Assembly: GCA_046347155.1 (NCBI GenBank)
Contig: JAXMGT010000001.1
Location: forward strand, 62,001-126,000
Source: RPQJ01 sp046347155
GTDB taxonomy: Bacteria; Pseudomonadota; Gammaproteobacteria; Steroidobacterales; Steroidobacteraceae
Length of the DNA: 64,000 bases
Direction: 5' to 3'
The notes under the pieces were generated by a model. That model searched no databases. It saw nothing but the letters and a program-made list of their open reading frames with translations, and was not told where the DNA came from. This document shows positions 7,929 through 16,905 of the stretch, in pieces (position 1 is the stretch's first letter; each line of letters begins with the position of its first letter). The position numbers and the translations under genes are program-made.

Positions 7929-9376
7929 CACTTGCGCCAGAACGAGGGCGTGAGCAGCACGAGGAAGCTGAAGATCTCGAGGCGGCCGAGCAGCATCGCC
8001 AGCGAACAGACCCAGGTCTGGAGGTCCGTCAGGATCTGGTAGTTGTCGGCCGGCCCGACGAGGCCGAGGCCCGGGCCCGCGTTGTTGATGCAGGCGATCA
8101 CGGCCGAAAACGCGCTCACGAAGTCGAGTCCGCTCGCGAGCAGCGCGAACGTGAGCACGACGACGGTCCCGAAGTAGAGCACGACGAACGCGAGCACGGC
8201 GAACACGATCTGGTTCTGCACGACCTGGCCCGCGATCTTCACCGGCCGCACGGCCTGCGGGTGGACGAGCAGCCAGAGCTCACGGGCGGCCTGGCGGAAC
8301 AGCACCAGCGTCCGGAACATCTTGATGCCGCCGCCGGTCGACCCGGTGTTCGCGCAGTAGCACGACAGCATCAGGATCCACATCGGCGCGAACATCGGCC
8401 AAACCGCATAGTCCTGGCTCACGAACCCGCAGTCCGTCGCGATCGACACCAGGTTGAACGACACGTGCCGCAACGTCGTCCAGAAGCTCTCGTACACGCC
8501 GTCGTGCCAGACGTAGAGAGTGACGCCGAGGATGCTGAGCCCGATCACGACCAGCATCGCCTTCGCCTCGGTGTCGGTCGCATAGGTGCGCAGGCTCTTC
8601 TGCTGCCAGGCGACGAAGTGGCGGGCGAAGTTCATCGCGGCGATCAGCATGAACACCGTGAGTACGAGTTCGATCGGCACCGAGTTGTAGTAGCCGACGC
8701 TCGCGTCGTGGGTCGAGAACCCGCCGAGTGCGAGCGCCGCGAACGAGTGACAGACCGCGTCGAACCAGTCCATCCCGGCGACCTTCAGCGACAGGATGCA
8801 GGCGACCGTGATCAGGAAGTAGATCACCCACAGCGCCTTCGCGGTCTGCGTGATCCGCGGCGTGAGCTTCTCGTTCTTGATCGGACCCGGCGTCTCGGCC
8901 TTGTAGAGCTGCATGCCGCCGACGCCGAGCAGCGGGAGGATCGCCACGACGAGGACGATGATCCCCATGCCGCCGTACCAGTTGAGCGCGTGGCGCCACA
9001 GGTTGATCGAGGGCGGCAGGTTGTCGATGCCCACGAGCACGGTCGCGCCGGTCGTCGAGAGCCCCGACATCGTCTCGAAGAACGCGTCCGTGAACGTGAG
9101 CCCCGGCAGCGCCATCAGGAGGGGCACCGTCGCGATCGCCGACATCAGCGTCCACGCGAGGCTCACGAGCAGGAACCCGTCGCGGGAGCGCAGCTCCCGG
9201 CGCCGCTTGCGGGTCGCCCAGGCCAGCACGGCGCCCGAGGCGAGGCAGGCGAGCGCCGCGACGACGAAGTCCGTGACGAGCCCGTCGCCGTAGATCAGCG
9301 AGGTCGCGATCGGCATCGCGTAGGTGATGCTGAACAGCATCAGCATCGAGCCGAGGACGTTGGCGACCGCGAACAT
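7928..9376 (-). CDS. trkH: Trk system potassium uptake protein TrkH
   Basis: Membrane K+ translocating subunit of 482 aa, working with the cytosolic NAD-binding regulator TrkA encoded 4 bp upstream. The sequence shows repeated membrane-pore-membrane units with filter-like segments such as MSGLSTTGATVL, LALGGFSTHDAS and CANTGSTGGGIKMFR. The length matches TrkH/TrkG/TrkI. It is transcribed trkA-trkH-mrcB, and its stop overlaps the mrcB start. The TrkG/TrkI paralogue label cannot be settled from sequence alone. Confidence 0.93.
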   Translation of the reverse strand: MFAVANVLGSMLMLFSITYAMPIATSLIYGDGLVTDFVVAALACLASGAVLAWATRKRRRELRSRDGFLLVSLAWTLMSAIATVPLLMALPGLTFTDAFFETMSGLSTTGATVLVGIDNLPPSINLWRHALNWYGGMGIIVLVVAILPLLGVGGMQLYKAETPGPIKNEKLTPRITQTAKALWVIYFLITVACILSLKVAGMDWFDAVCHSFAALALGGFSTHDASVGYYNSVPIELVLTVFMLIAAMNFARHFVAWQQKSLRTYATDTEAKAMLVVIGLSILGVTLYVWHDGVYESFWTTLRHVSFNLVSIATDCGFVSQDYAVWPMFAPMWILMLSCYCANTGSTGGGIKMFRTLVLFRQAARELWLLVHPQAVRPVKIAGQVVQNQIVFAVLAFVVLYFGTVVVLTFALLASGLDFVSAFSAVIACINNAGPGLGLVGPADNYQILTDLQTWVCSLAMLLGRLEIFSFLVLLTPSFWRK

Positions 9377-9380
9377 CGGG

Positions 9381-10769
9381 TCAGGACTGGAACAGCCGCT
9401 CGACCTGCTCGACGTGGCGCTTGTCCGCGACGAACAGGATCACGTGGTCGCCGGTCTCCACGACCGTGTCGTGGTGGGCCATGATCACCTCGTCGCCGCG
9501 CACCAGCGTGATGATCCGGGCACCTTCGGGCAGCCGGATGTCCTCGACCGCTCGTCCGACGACGGCGCCGCCCCGAGCGCCGTGCGCGACGGTTTCCATC
9601 GCCTCGGCGGTCCCGCGGCGCAGCGAGTGCACCATCACGACGTCGCCGCGCCGGACGTAGGCGAGCAGCGAGCCGATCGTGACGGTCTGCGGCGAGATCG
9701 CCACGTCGATCGGGCCCGCCTGCATCAGTTCCGCGTACGCCGGCCGCGTGATCAGCGCCATCACCCGGTGCGCGCCGAGGCGCTTCGCGAGCAGCGCCGA
9801 GAGGATGTTGGCTTCCTCCGAGTTCGTCAGTGCACAGAACACGTCCGCGCTGTCGATGTTTTCCTCGACCAGCAGTTCCTCGTCGGCCGCGTCGCCGCCG
9901 AGCACGATCGTGTTGCGGAGCTTCTCGGAGATCAGCCGGGCGCGCGCGGAGTCGCGCTCGATCACCTTGACCTGGTGGTTGTCCTCCTCGAGCTTCTGCG
10001 CGAGGCGCAGCCCGATGTTGCCGCCGCCGGCGATCACGACGCGCTTCACCGGGTCCTCGACCTTGCGGATCTCCGCCATCACGTTCCGGATGTCCTGCGT
10101 GGCCGCGATGAAGAACACCTCGTCGTTGTGCTCGATGACGGTGTCGCCCTCGGGATCGATGCTCTGCCCGCCGCGGTAGATCGCCGCGACGCGCGCGTCC
10201 ACCTGCGGGATGTGCTGGCGGATCGCGCGGATCGGCTGGCCGACCAGCAGCCCGCCCTTCACGGCGCGCAGCCCGACGAGCCGGACGCGCGAGTCGGCGA
10301 AGTCCACCACCTGCAGCGCGCCGGGGTAGCGCACCAGCCGCTCGATGTACGCGGTGACCGCCTCCTCGGGGCTCAGGTACATGTCGACCGCGAAGCCCGA
10401 GAGCTGGTCGGGGACCTTCTCCTCGGTCGAGACGAAGATCTCGGGTCGCCGCGTGAACGACTGCGAGCGGATCCGGGCGATCTTCGTGCGCGTGCCGAAC
10501 AGCGTCCAGGCGACCTGGCAGGCGACCATGTTCGTCTCGTCGCTGTTCGTGAGCGCGACGATCATGTCGGCGTCGGAGGCGCCGGCGAGCTCGAGCGTGG
10601 CAGGGCTCGCGGCGTTGCCCTGCACGGTGCGGATGTCGATGCGGTCCTGGAGGTCGCGCAGCAACTCGCCGTCGGTGTCGACCACCGTGACGTCGTTGGC
10701 TTCCTCGCGCGCGAGGTGCTGGGCGGCGGTGCGTCCGACCTGCCCGGCACCGAGGATGATGATCTTCAC
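9381..10769 (-). CDS. trkA: Trk system potassium uptake regulator TrkA
   Basis: Cytoplasmic RCK protein of 462 aa gating TrkH in response to nucleotides. Two Rossmann RCK-N domains are visible, one beginning KIIILGAGQVGRTAAQ at the N-terminus and the other RVVIAGGGNIGLRLAQK near the middle, each followed by an RCK-C (TrkA-C) region. The start is GTG at 10769. It lies 15 bp downstream of uvrD and 4 bp upstream of trkH, all on the minus strand. Length and two-domain layout match the E. coli protein (458 aa). Confidence 0.95.
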   Translation of the reverse strand: MKIIILGAGQVGRTAAQHLAREEANDVTVVDTDGELLRDLQDRIDIRTVQGNAASPATLELAGASDADMIVALTNSDETNMVACQVAWTLFGTRTKIARIRSQSFTRRPEIFVSTEEKVPDQLSGFAVDMYLSPEEAVTAYIERLVRYPGALQVVDFADSRVRLVGLRAVKGGLLVGQPIRAIRQHIPQVDARVAAIYRGGQSIDPEGDTVIEHNDEVFFIAATQDIRNVMAEIRKVEDPVKRVVIAGGGNIGLRLAQKLEEDNHQVKVIERDSARARLISEKLRNTIVLGGDAADEELLVEENIDSADVFCALTNSEEANILSALLAKRLGAHRVMALITRPAYAELMQAGPIDVAISPQTVTIGSLLAYVRRGDVVMVHSLRRGTAEAMETVAHGARGGAVVGRAVEDIRLPEGARIITLVRGDEVIMAHHDTVVETGDHVILFVADKRHVEQVERLFQS

Positions 10770-10784
10770 TGCGGCATTCTAGCC

Positions 10785-12980
10785 CTAGACGACTTCGAGG
10801 TTGGCATAGCCCGCGACCAGCCACTTGGTGCCCTGGCGCTCGAAGTTGACCTGGACCCGGGCGTTGGCGCCCTGGCCCTCGAGGTTGAGCACGACCCCGT
10901 CGCCGAACTTCTGGTGACGGACCCGCTGCCCGAGCTTGAGCCCCCCGGGGCTTTCGTCGGCCCAGCGCTCCCGACGGGGGGGCGCGGCCGGCGCGCCGCC
11001 GCCGCCCCAGGACGGCCGGGACGGGGCGTAGGACGGGCGCGACACCTGCACCCGCGGCCGGACCTCCTCGACCAGCTCGGCCGGGATCTCGGCGATGAAG
11101 CGGGAAGGGGCCCCGTAGCTGTCCACGCCGTGCATCCGGCGCTGCTCGGCGTAGGTCAGGTACAGCTGGCGCATCGCGCGGGTCGTGCCGACGTAGCAGA
11201 GGCGGCGTTCCTCCTCGAGGCCCTGCACGTCCGCGATCGAGCGCTGGTGCGGGAAGAGCCCGTCCTCGAGCCCGCACAGGAACACGACCGGGAACTCGAG
11301 GCCCTTGGCCGTGTGCAGCGTCATCATCTGCACGCAGTCCTCCCAGGCCTCGGCCTGGCCCTCGCCGGACTCGAGCACCGCGTGCGAGAGGAATGCCTGG
11401 AGCGGCGGCAGGTCGCCGTCCTCGGGCTCGAAGCCGCGGGCGGCGCTCACGAGCTCCTCGAGGTTCTCGAGACGGGCCTCGCCCTTGTCGGCCTTCTCTT
11501 TCTGGTAGTGGCCGGCGAGCCCGCTCGCCTGGATCACGTGGTCCACCTGCTCGTGGAGCGGCAGCCCGCGCGTGTCCGCGTCGAGCTTCTCGACGAGCTC
11601 GAGGAAGGCCCGGAGCGCCGCGGTCGCGCGCGCGCCGAGCTCCTGCTCGACGGCCGCGCAGGACGCCCACAGCGAGACCGAGTGCGCTTTCGCGTGGGTG
11701 CGCAGCACCTCGAGCGTGCGCGCGCCGATCCCGCGGGTCGGCAGGTTCACGACCCGCTCGAACGAGGCGTCGTCGTCGCGGTTCGAGATGAGCCGCAGGT
11801 AGGCGAGCGCGTCCTTGATCTCCTGCCGCTCGAAGAAACGCAGGCCGCCGTACACCCGGTAGGGGATCCGGGCGGCGAGCAGGTACTCCTCGAACACGCG
11901 CGACTGGGCGTTCGAGCGGTACAGGATCGCGTTGTCCCGCCGCTGGCCGCCCCGGGCGACCCAGTCGCGGATCCGGTTCACGACGAACTCGGCCTCGTCG
12001 CGCTCGTTGTAGCCGCGGTAGAGCCGGATCGGCTCGCCCTTGCCGCCGTCCGTCCAGAGCTTCTTGCCGATCCGGCCGCCGTTGTTCGCGATGATCGCAT
12101 TGGCGGCCGAGAGGATGTTGCCGGTCGAGCGGTAGTTCTGCTCGAGCTTGAACACCTGCACGCCGACGAAGTCGCGCTTGAACTGCTGCAGGTTCTCCAC
12201 CCGCGCGCCGCGCCAGCGATAGATGGACTGGTCGTCATCGCCGACGACGAACGGGATGCTGGTCGCGCCGGTGAGCGCCTTCATCCACGCGTACTGGATC
12301 GTGTTCGTGTCCTGGAACTCGTCGACGAGCACGTGGCCGAAGCGCGCGCGGTAGTGGTCCACGAGGCCCGGGACGTCCTTCCAGAGCTCGTAGCTGCGGA
12401 GCAGCAGTTCCGCGAAGTCCACGACGCCGTTGCGGCGGCAGGCGTCCTCGTAGGCCTCGTAGAGCCGGATCATCTGCCGGCGGGTCGGGTCGCCGTCGTC
12501 CTTCAGGTGCTTCGGGCGCAGGCCCTCGTCCTTCTGGGCGTTGATGAACCAGGTCACCTCGCGGGGCACCCAGCGCGCCTCGTCGAGGCCGGCGCCCCGG
12601 ATGATCCGCTTCACGAGCCGCTGCTGGTCCTCGGCGTCCAGGATCGAGAAGCCCTGCGGCAGCCCGGCCTCGCGCCAGTGCATCCGGAGCAGCCGGTGCG
12701 CGATGCCGTGGAACGTGCCGATCCACAGTGGGGCCGAGGGCAGCTCGAGCTGCTGCTCGATGCGCGCCCGCATCTCCCCGGCGGCCTTGTTCGTGAACGT
12801 GACCGCGAGGATCCCGTGCGGCGAGACGCCCTCGACCTGCACCAGCCAGGCGACCCGGTGCGTGAGCACGCGCGTCTTGCCGCTGCCCGCGCCGGCCAGC
12901 ACGAGCGTCGGGGCGAGCGGCGCCGTCACCGCGTGGCGCTGCGCGTCGTTCAGCGGGTCGAGGAGGCTGGAGACGTCCAT
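10785..12980 (-). CDS. uvrD: DNA helicase II UvrD
   Basis: Superfamily 1A 3'-5' helicase of 731 aa acting in nucleotide excision repair and mismatch repair. Motifs in order: LVLAGAGSGKTRVLTHR (Walker A), LVDEFQDTN (motif II), VVGDDDQSIYRWRGARVEN (motif III), later LMTLHTAKGLEFPVVF and EEERRLCYVGTTRA. The C-terminal end has the short Tudor-like segment GQRVRHQKFGDGVVLNLEGQG typical of UvrD/PcrA. The upstream side holds the inverted-repeat element at 12999-13109, so its promoter must lie within or beyond that element. Confidence 0.95.
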   Translation of the reverse strand: MDVSSLLDPLNDAQRHAVTAPLAPTLVLAGAGSGKTRVLTHRVAWLVQVEGVSPHGILAVTFTNKAAGEMRARIEQQLELPSAPLWIGTFHGIAHRLLRMHWREAGLPQGFSILDAEDQQRLVKRIIRGAGLDEARWVPREVTWFINAQKDEGLRPKHLKDDGDPTRRQMIRLYEAYEDACRRNGVVDFAELLLRSYELWKDVPGLVDHYRARFGHVLVDEFQDTNTIQYAWMKALTGATSIPFVVGDDDQSIYRWRGARVENLQQFKRDFVGVQVFKLEQNYRSTGNILSAANAIIANNGGRIGKKLWTDGGKGEPIRLYRGYNERDEAEFVVNRIRDWVARGGQRRDNAILYRSNAQSRVFEEYLLAARIPYRVYGGLRFFERQEIKDALAYLRLISNRDDDASFERVVNLPTRGIGARTLEVLRTHAKAHSVSLWASCAAVEQELGARATAALRAFLELVEKLDADTRGLPLHEQVDHVIQASGLAGHYQKEKADKGEARLENLEELVSAARGFEPEDGDLPPLQAFLSHAVLESGEGQAEAWEDCVQMMTLHTAKGLEFPVVFLCGLEDGLFPHQRSIADVQGLEEERRLCYVGTTRAMRQLYLTYAEQRRMHGVDSYGAPSRFIAEIPAELVEEVRPRVQVSRPSYAPSRPSWGGGGAPAAPPRRERWADESPGGLKLGQRVRHQKFGDGVVLNLEGQGANARVQVNFERQGTKWLVAGYANLEVV

Positions 12981-12998
12981 GGGAGGGCGCGGATTCTA

Positions 12999-13109
12999 GG
13001 GGACATTCTCGGTTTCCGCGATCCCAATGAAGATGGGGACATTCTCGATTTCCACGGACGGCTGTCCCCGGGGACCGGCATTCGCATCGTGGAAATCGAG
13101 AATGTCCCC
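12999..13109. repeat. GGGGACATTCTC inverted-repeat element (REP/BIME-like)
   Basis: Three copies of a 19-20-mer lie between uvrD and the DUF885 gene. Copy 1 is at 12999-13017 (ggggacattctcggtttcc, one mismatch), copy 2 at 13035-13054 (ggggacattctcgatttcca) and copy 3, exactly inverted, at 13090-13109. Copies 2 and 3 form a 20-bp perfect inverted repeat around a 35-nt loop that itself contains the palindrome gtccccggggac (13064-13075). It resembles interspersed repeats associated with REP-type Y1 transposases; no transposase is present here. Confidence 0.8.
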
Positions 13110-13144
13110 TGTACACTCCGGCCTCCGGTCCAGGGGAGAGAACG

Positions 13145-14842
13145 ATGAAGACCTTCCGCGCGATGCTGGCGCTCGCCGCCCTGTTCGTCGCCGCGTCCGT
13201 CCAGGCCGCGCCCCAGGACGCCGCCTGGGACGCCCACGTCGGCAAGTTCCTGCAGGCCACGTTCGAGGCCAACCCGAGTTTCGCCGTGTACGCGGGCCTC
13301 CACCAGTACGACGGCCGGTTGCCGGACTTCTCCCCGGCCGGCATTGCGCACGAGACCGCCCGCCTGCAGGCCGCCCGGACGGCGACCATGCTGTTCGCGC
13401 CCGACCAGCTCGACGCCGACCGCCGGATCGAGCGCGAGTACCTGCTCTCGGTGATCGACAAGTCGCTCTTCTGGATGGTCGAGGCCCGCTGGCCGCAGCG
13501 GAACCCCGCCTGGTACTTCGACGCGATCGACCCCGAGATCTACCTGAGCAAGCCCTACGCACCGCTCGAGGTCCGCATCAAGGCGTTCACCGCCTACCTG
13601 AATGCGCTCCCGGCCGCGATCGACGGCATCCGCGCCAACCTGCAGACACCACTCGCGGCGCCGATCATCGACTACGGCGTCAACGCGTTCGGCGGCTACG
13701 CCGAGTTCTTCGCGAAGGACGCCGCCGCCGTCTACAAGGACGTGAAGGACCCGGCGCTGCAGGCAAACCTCCAGGCCGCGCTCAAGCGCGCCGCGGCCTC
13801 GACCCGCGGGCTCGCCGAATGGCTCGAGTCCCAGCGCGCCACCGCGACGCAGGACTACGCGCTCGGGCCAAAGCTCTTCTCGCGGATGCTCGCCGCCACC
13901 GAGCAGGTGGATGTCCCGCTCGACCGGCTCGAGGCGGTCGGCCGCGCGGACATGGAGCGCAACCTGAAGGCGCTCCGTGAGGCCTGCGCCCGGTTCGCGC
14001 CCGGCGCGTCGCTCAAGGACTGCGTCGGCCGGGTGGCCGCCCGAAAGCCGAAGGACGGCCCGGTCGCTGAGGCGCGCCGCCAGCTGCCGGAACTCCGGGC
14101 GTTCATCGTGAAGCACGACCTCGTGACGATCCCGGGCACCGAGGAGGCCCGGGTCGAGCTCGCGCCGCCCTACAACGCCCAGAATTTCGCCTACATCAAC
14201 ACGCCGGGGCCGTACGAGAAAGGCCTGCCGGCCGTCTACTACATCGCGCCGCCGGACCCGCGCTGGTCGAAGGAAGAGCAGGAGAAGTACGTCCCGGGCG
14301 TCGACGACCTGCTGTTCACGTCCGTGCACGAGGTGTGGCCCGGCCACTTCCTTCAGTTCCTGCACTCGAACCGCAGCAAGTCGCGGATCGGCCAGCTGTT
14401 CGTCGGCTACGCCTACGCCGAGGGCTGGGCGCACTACACCGAGGAGATGATGTGGGATGCGGGGCTCGACGCGGGCCGGCCCGAGGCCCACATCGGCCAG
14501 ATCACGCAGGCGCTGAAGCGCGATGCACGCTACCTCTCGGCGATCGGGCTGCACACGCGCGGGATGACCGTGCAGGAATCCGAGCGCATGTTCCTCGAGA
14601 GCGCGTTTCTCGACCCGGGCAACGCGCGTCAGCAGGCGCTGCGTGGCACGTACGACCCGGCGTACCTGAACTACACGCTCGGCAAGCTGATGATCATGAA
14701 GACCCGCGACGACTGGACCGCGACCCGCGGCGGCCGCAAGGCGTGGAAGGCGTTCCACGACCAGTTCCTGTCGTACGGCGGTCCGCCGCTGCCGATGGTA
14801 CGCAGGCTGATGCTCGGCGACTCGGCCGGCCCGCCGCTGTAG
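13145..14842 (+). CDS. DUF885 family protein, exported, putative metallopeptidase
   Basis: 565-aa exported protein with a signal peptide (MKTFRAMLALAALFVAASVQAA, cleavage likely near residue 22). The DUF885 signature HEVWPGH lies at residues 395-401, the known HExxxGH motif of this family, whose predicted activity is peptidase-like. A second conserved stretch GYAYAEGWAHYTEEMMW follows about 25 residues later and could supply a further metal ligand. It stands alone on the plus strand between the repeat element and the convergent VanZ-like gene. Substrate unknown. Confidence 0.88.
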   Translation: MKTFRAMLALAALFVAASVQAAPQDAAWDAHVGKFLQATFEANPSFAVYAGLHQYDGRLPDFSPAGIAHETARLQAARTATMLFAPDQLDADRRIEREYLLSVIDKSLFWMVEARWPQRNPAWYFDAIDPEIYLSKPYAPLEVRIKAFTAYLNALPAAIDGIRANLQTPLAAPIIDYGVNAFGGYAEFFAKDAAAVYKDVKDPALQANLQAALKRAAASTRGLAEWLESQRATATQDYALGPKLFSRMLAATEQVDVPLDRLEAVGRADMERNLKALREACARFAPGASLKDCVGRVAARKPKDGPVAEARRQLPELRAFIVKHDLVTIPGTEEARVELAPPYNAQNFAYINTPGPYEKGLPAVYYIAPPDPRWSKEEQEKYVPGVDDLLFTSVHEVWPGHFLQFLHSNRSKSRIGQLFVGYAYAEGWAHYTEEMMWDAGLDAGRPEAHIGQITQALKRDARYLSAIGLHTRGMTVQESERMFLESAFLDPGNARQQALRGTYDPAYLNYTLGKLMIMKTRDDWTATRGGRKAWKAFHDQFLSYGGPPLPMVRRLMLGDSAGPPL

Positions 14843-14853
14843 GTCGGGCCGGC
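14825..14853. terminator. Hairpin across the DUF885 stop, between convergent genes
   Basis: A 9-bp perfect stem (gccggcccg 14825-14833 with cgggccggc 14845-14853) and an 11-nt loop spans the stop codon of the DUF885 gene and the gap to the convergent VanZ-like gene. No U-tract follows on either strand, so intrinsic termination is only possible, not shown. Confidence 0.4.
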
Positions 14854-14858
14854 GGCGC

Positions 14859-15995
14859 TCACCGCCAGCGCGCGACGACGAAGCCGGCGATCAGCGCGAT
14901 CACGACGTCCACCCAGCTGTAGACGGGCGCCGCGAGCCCGAGCTGCAGCAGGCACAGGATCGCGACGAACAGCACCGTCACGCCCGCGGCGACGTGCGGC
15001 AGGAGGCCGGCGCCCGCGAGCAACCAGGCAAGCGCGAGGTAGCCGAACCCCTTGGCGGCCAGGTCCGCCGGCGGCGGCGGGTTGCGGCTGATGAACTCGG
15101 CGAGCGCGGGCAGGTCGACGTCCGCCGGGCCGCCGTGGACCATCGCCGGCGCGAGCGCGGTCCACGCGAGCCAGGTCCCGAGCACGGCGGCAACCAGCAT
15201 CGAGCGGGTGGCATCGCCGAGCCGGGACAGCAGCACGAGCACCGGAAGCAGCAGCGCGATCGCGGCGAGCTCGGCGGCGACGAGCGTGTGGTCGATCACG
15301 ACGGTGCGGCCGACCAGCACGACGGCGATCACGACCAGGAACGCGTCCACGGCGCGCTGCTTGCGCGCGAGCGCGAACACGGCCTGCGCGACGACCAGCC
15401 ATCCGACGAAGAACGCGGCGAGGTCGGCCGGGCGGATGTGCGGCGAGAAGAGCGGCCGCACGGCGTTCTTCACCTGCCGGAGGTCGAGCCCGGGCACCAG
15501 TGGCCACAGGCGCGCGAGCAGCCACAGCACCAGGATCGCGATCACGACGGCGCGGCCGCGCGACTGCGGCGTCGATTGCGGGACCATCCGTGCGCCGAGC
15601 AGGTGCCACACGGAACCGATCCCGGCCCCGGCGAGCGCACCGACCGCGTTCAGCGTCAGGTCCTTGTAGCTCGACACCCGCACGGGTTCGGACGCCTGCA
15701 GCAGTTCCATGTAGAGCGACAGCGCCGCGCCGGCGAGCGCGGCCGCCACGAGGCCGGCCGTGCGCCCGAAGCGCGGCTCGACGAGCAGCACGAAGCAGAA
15801 GCCGAACGGCAGGTACAGCAGCACGTTGTTCAGCATCTCGCCGCGGCCCGCGCGCGCCCACGTCATGTGGTCGAGCGCGTCGAGCAGCGACGGGCCGTGC
15901 GCCTCGAACCGGAACGGGTACAGCGAGACGTAGACGATCAGCGCGACGACGACGGCGAGGAGCAGCGGCGCGGCGGAGTTCGGGCGGCTGGCCAT
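14859..15995 (-). CDS. VanZ-like family membrane protein
   Basis: 378-aa integral membrane protein. The N-terminal half matches the VanZ-like pattern: a first helix ending VYVSLYPFRF, then DHMTWARAGRGEMLNNVLLYLPFGF, and later ELLQASEPVRVSSYKDLTLNAVGALAGAGIG. About ten hydrophobic segments are visible, so the protein is roughly twice the size of minimal VanZ. It follows cyoE by 7 bp on the same strand and may be read through from the ctaA-cyoE operon. Function is unknown in most proteobacteria; teicoplanin resistance is known only for the enterococcal namesake. Confidence 0.82.
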   Translation of the reverse strand: MASRPNSAAPLLLAVVVALIVYVSLYPFRFEAHGPSLLDALDHMTWARAGRGEMLNNVLLYLPFGFCFVLLVEPRFGRTAGLVAAALAGAALSLYMELLQASEPVRVSSYKDLTLNAVGALAGAGIGSVWHLLGARMVPQSTPQSRGRAVVIAILVLWLLARLWPLVPGLDLRQVKNAVRPLFSPHIRPADLAAFFVGWLVVAQAVFALARKQRAVDAFLVVIAVVLVGRTVVIDHTLVAAELAAIALLLPVLVLLSRLGDATRSMLVAAVLGTWLAWTALAPAMVHGGPADVDLPALAEFISRNPPPPADLAAKGFGYLALAWLLAGAGLLPHVAAGVTVLFVAILCLLQLGLAAPVYSWVDVVIALIAGFVVARWR

Positions 15996-16002
15996 GGACC
16001 GC

Positions 16003-16905
16003 TCAGAGGCCGATGGGCAGGTAGTGGTCCACGAGCAGCGCGGCGAAGAGCAGCATCAGGTACGTGATCGACCAGCGGAACACCGTCATCGGCAGGTGCG
16101 CCGGCGGGTCAGGGCGCTTCAGCACGACCGCGTGGCGCAGGAACACCACGCCGAGCCCGACCGCGGCCGCGAGGTACAGGAGCCCGGACATCTTCGTGAT
16201 CCAGGGCAGCAGCGTCACGATGAACAGGATGATCGTGTAGAGCAGGATGTGCAGCCGCGTGAACTCGACGCCGTAGGCCACCGGCAGCATCGGGATCCCG
16301 GCCTTTGCGTACTCCTCGCGCCGCGCGATCGCGAGCGCCCAGAAGTGCGGCGGCGTCCACGCGAAGATGATCAGGAACAGCAGCAGCGAGTGCGGGTCGG
16401 CGCTGCCGGTCACGGCGGTCCAGCCGAGCACCGGCGGCGCGGCGCCCGCGGCGCCGCCGATCACGATGTTCTGCGGCGTGATGTGCTTGAGCCACACGGT
16501 GTAGAGCACCGCGTAGCCGATCAGCGAGGCGAACGTGAGCACCGCAGTCAGCGGGTTCACGAGCGTCCACAGCATCCACATCGACACGACGCACAGCACG
16601 GCCGCGTACGCGAGCGCCTGCCGCTCGGTCAGGTGGCCGGTCGGGATCGGCCGCAGCATCGTGCGCGCCATCTTGCGGTCGAAGCTGCGGTCGACGACGT
16701 GGTTCACGGCGGCGGCGCTCGATGCCGCGAGCCCGATGCCGAGCGTGCCCCACACGAGCGCGGAGGCGGGCGGCAGGCCCGGCACGGCGAGGAACATGCC
16801 GACCACCGCCGTGAACACGATCAGTGCCACGACCTTCGGCTTGCCGAGCTCGTAGTAGTCGCGCCAGGTGGCGCGGCCCGGGCCGGCGTCCGACGCGGCG
16901 TTCAC
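16003..16905 (-). CDS. cyoE: Protoheme IX farnesyltransferase (heme O synthase)
   Basis: Polytopic UbiA-superfamily prenyltransferase of 300 aa that converts heme B to heme O, the step before CtaA. The first Asp-rich motif NHVVDRSFDRKMARTMLRP and the second loop region after it are visible, with multiple hydrophobic helices. The start is GTG at 16905 (VNAASDAGPGRATWRDYYELGKPKVV), overlapping the ctaA stop as GTGA; this fits the family length (about 296 aa) much better than upstream extensions. Also called ctaB. Together with ctaA it supplies heme A to the oxidase encoded at 19.6-23.8 kb. Confidence 0.95.
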   Translation of the reverse strand: MNAASDAGPGRATWRDYYELGKPKVVALIVFTAVVGMFLAVPGLPPASALVWGTLGIGLAASSAAAVNHVVDRSFDRKMARTMLRPIPTGHLTERQALAYAAVLCVVSMWMLWTLVNPLTAVLTFASLIGYAVLYTVWLKHITPQNIVIGGAAGAAPPVLGWTAVTGSADPHSLLLFLIIFAWTPPHFWALAIARREEYAKAGIPMLPVAYGVEFTRLHILLYTIILFIVTLLPWITKMSGLLYLAAAVGLGVVFLRHAVVLKRPDPPAHLPMTVFRWSITYLMLLFAALLVDHYLPIGL

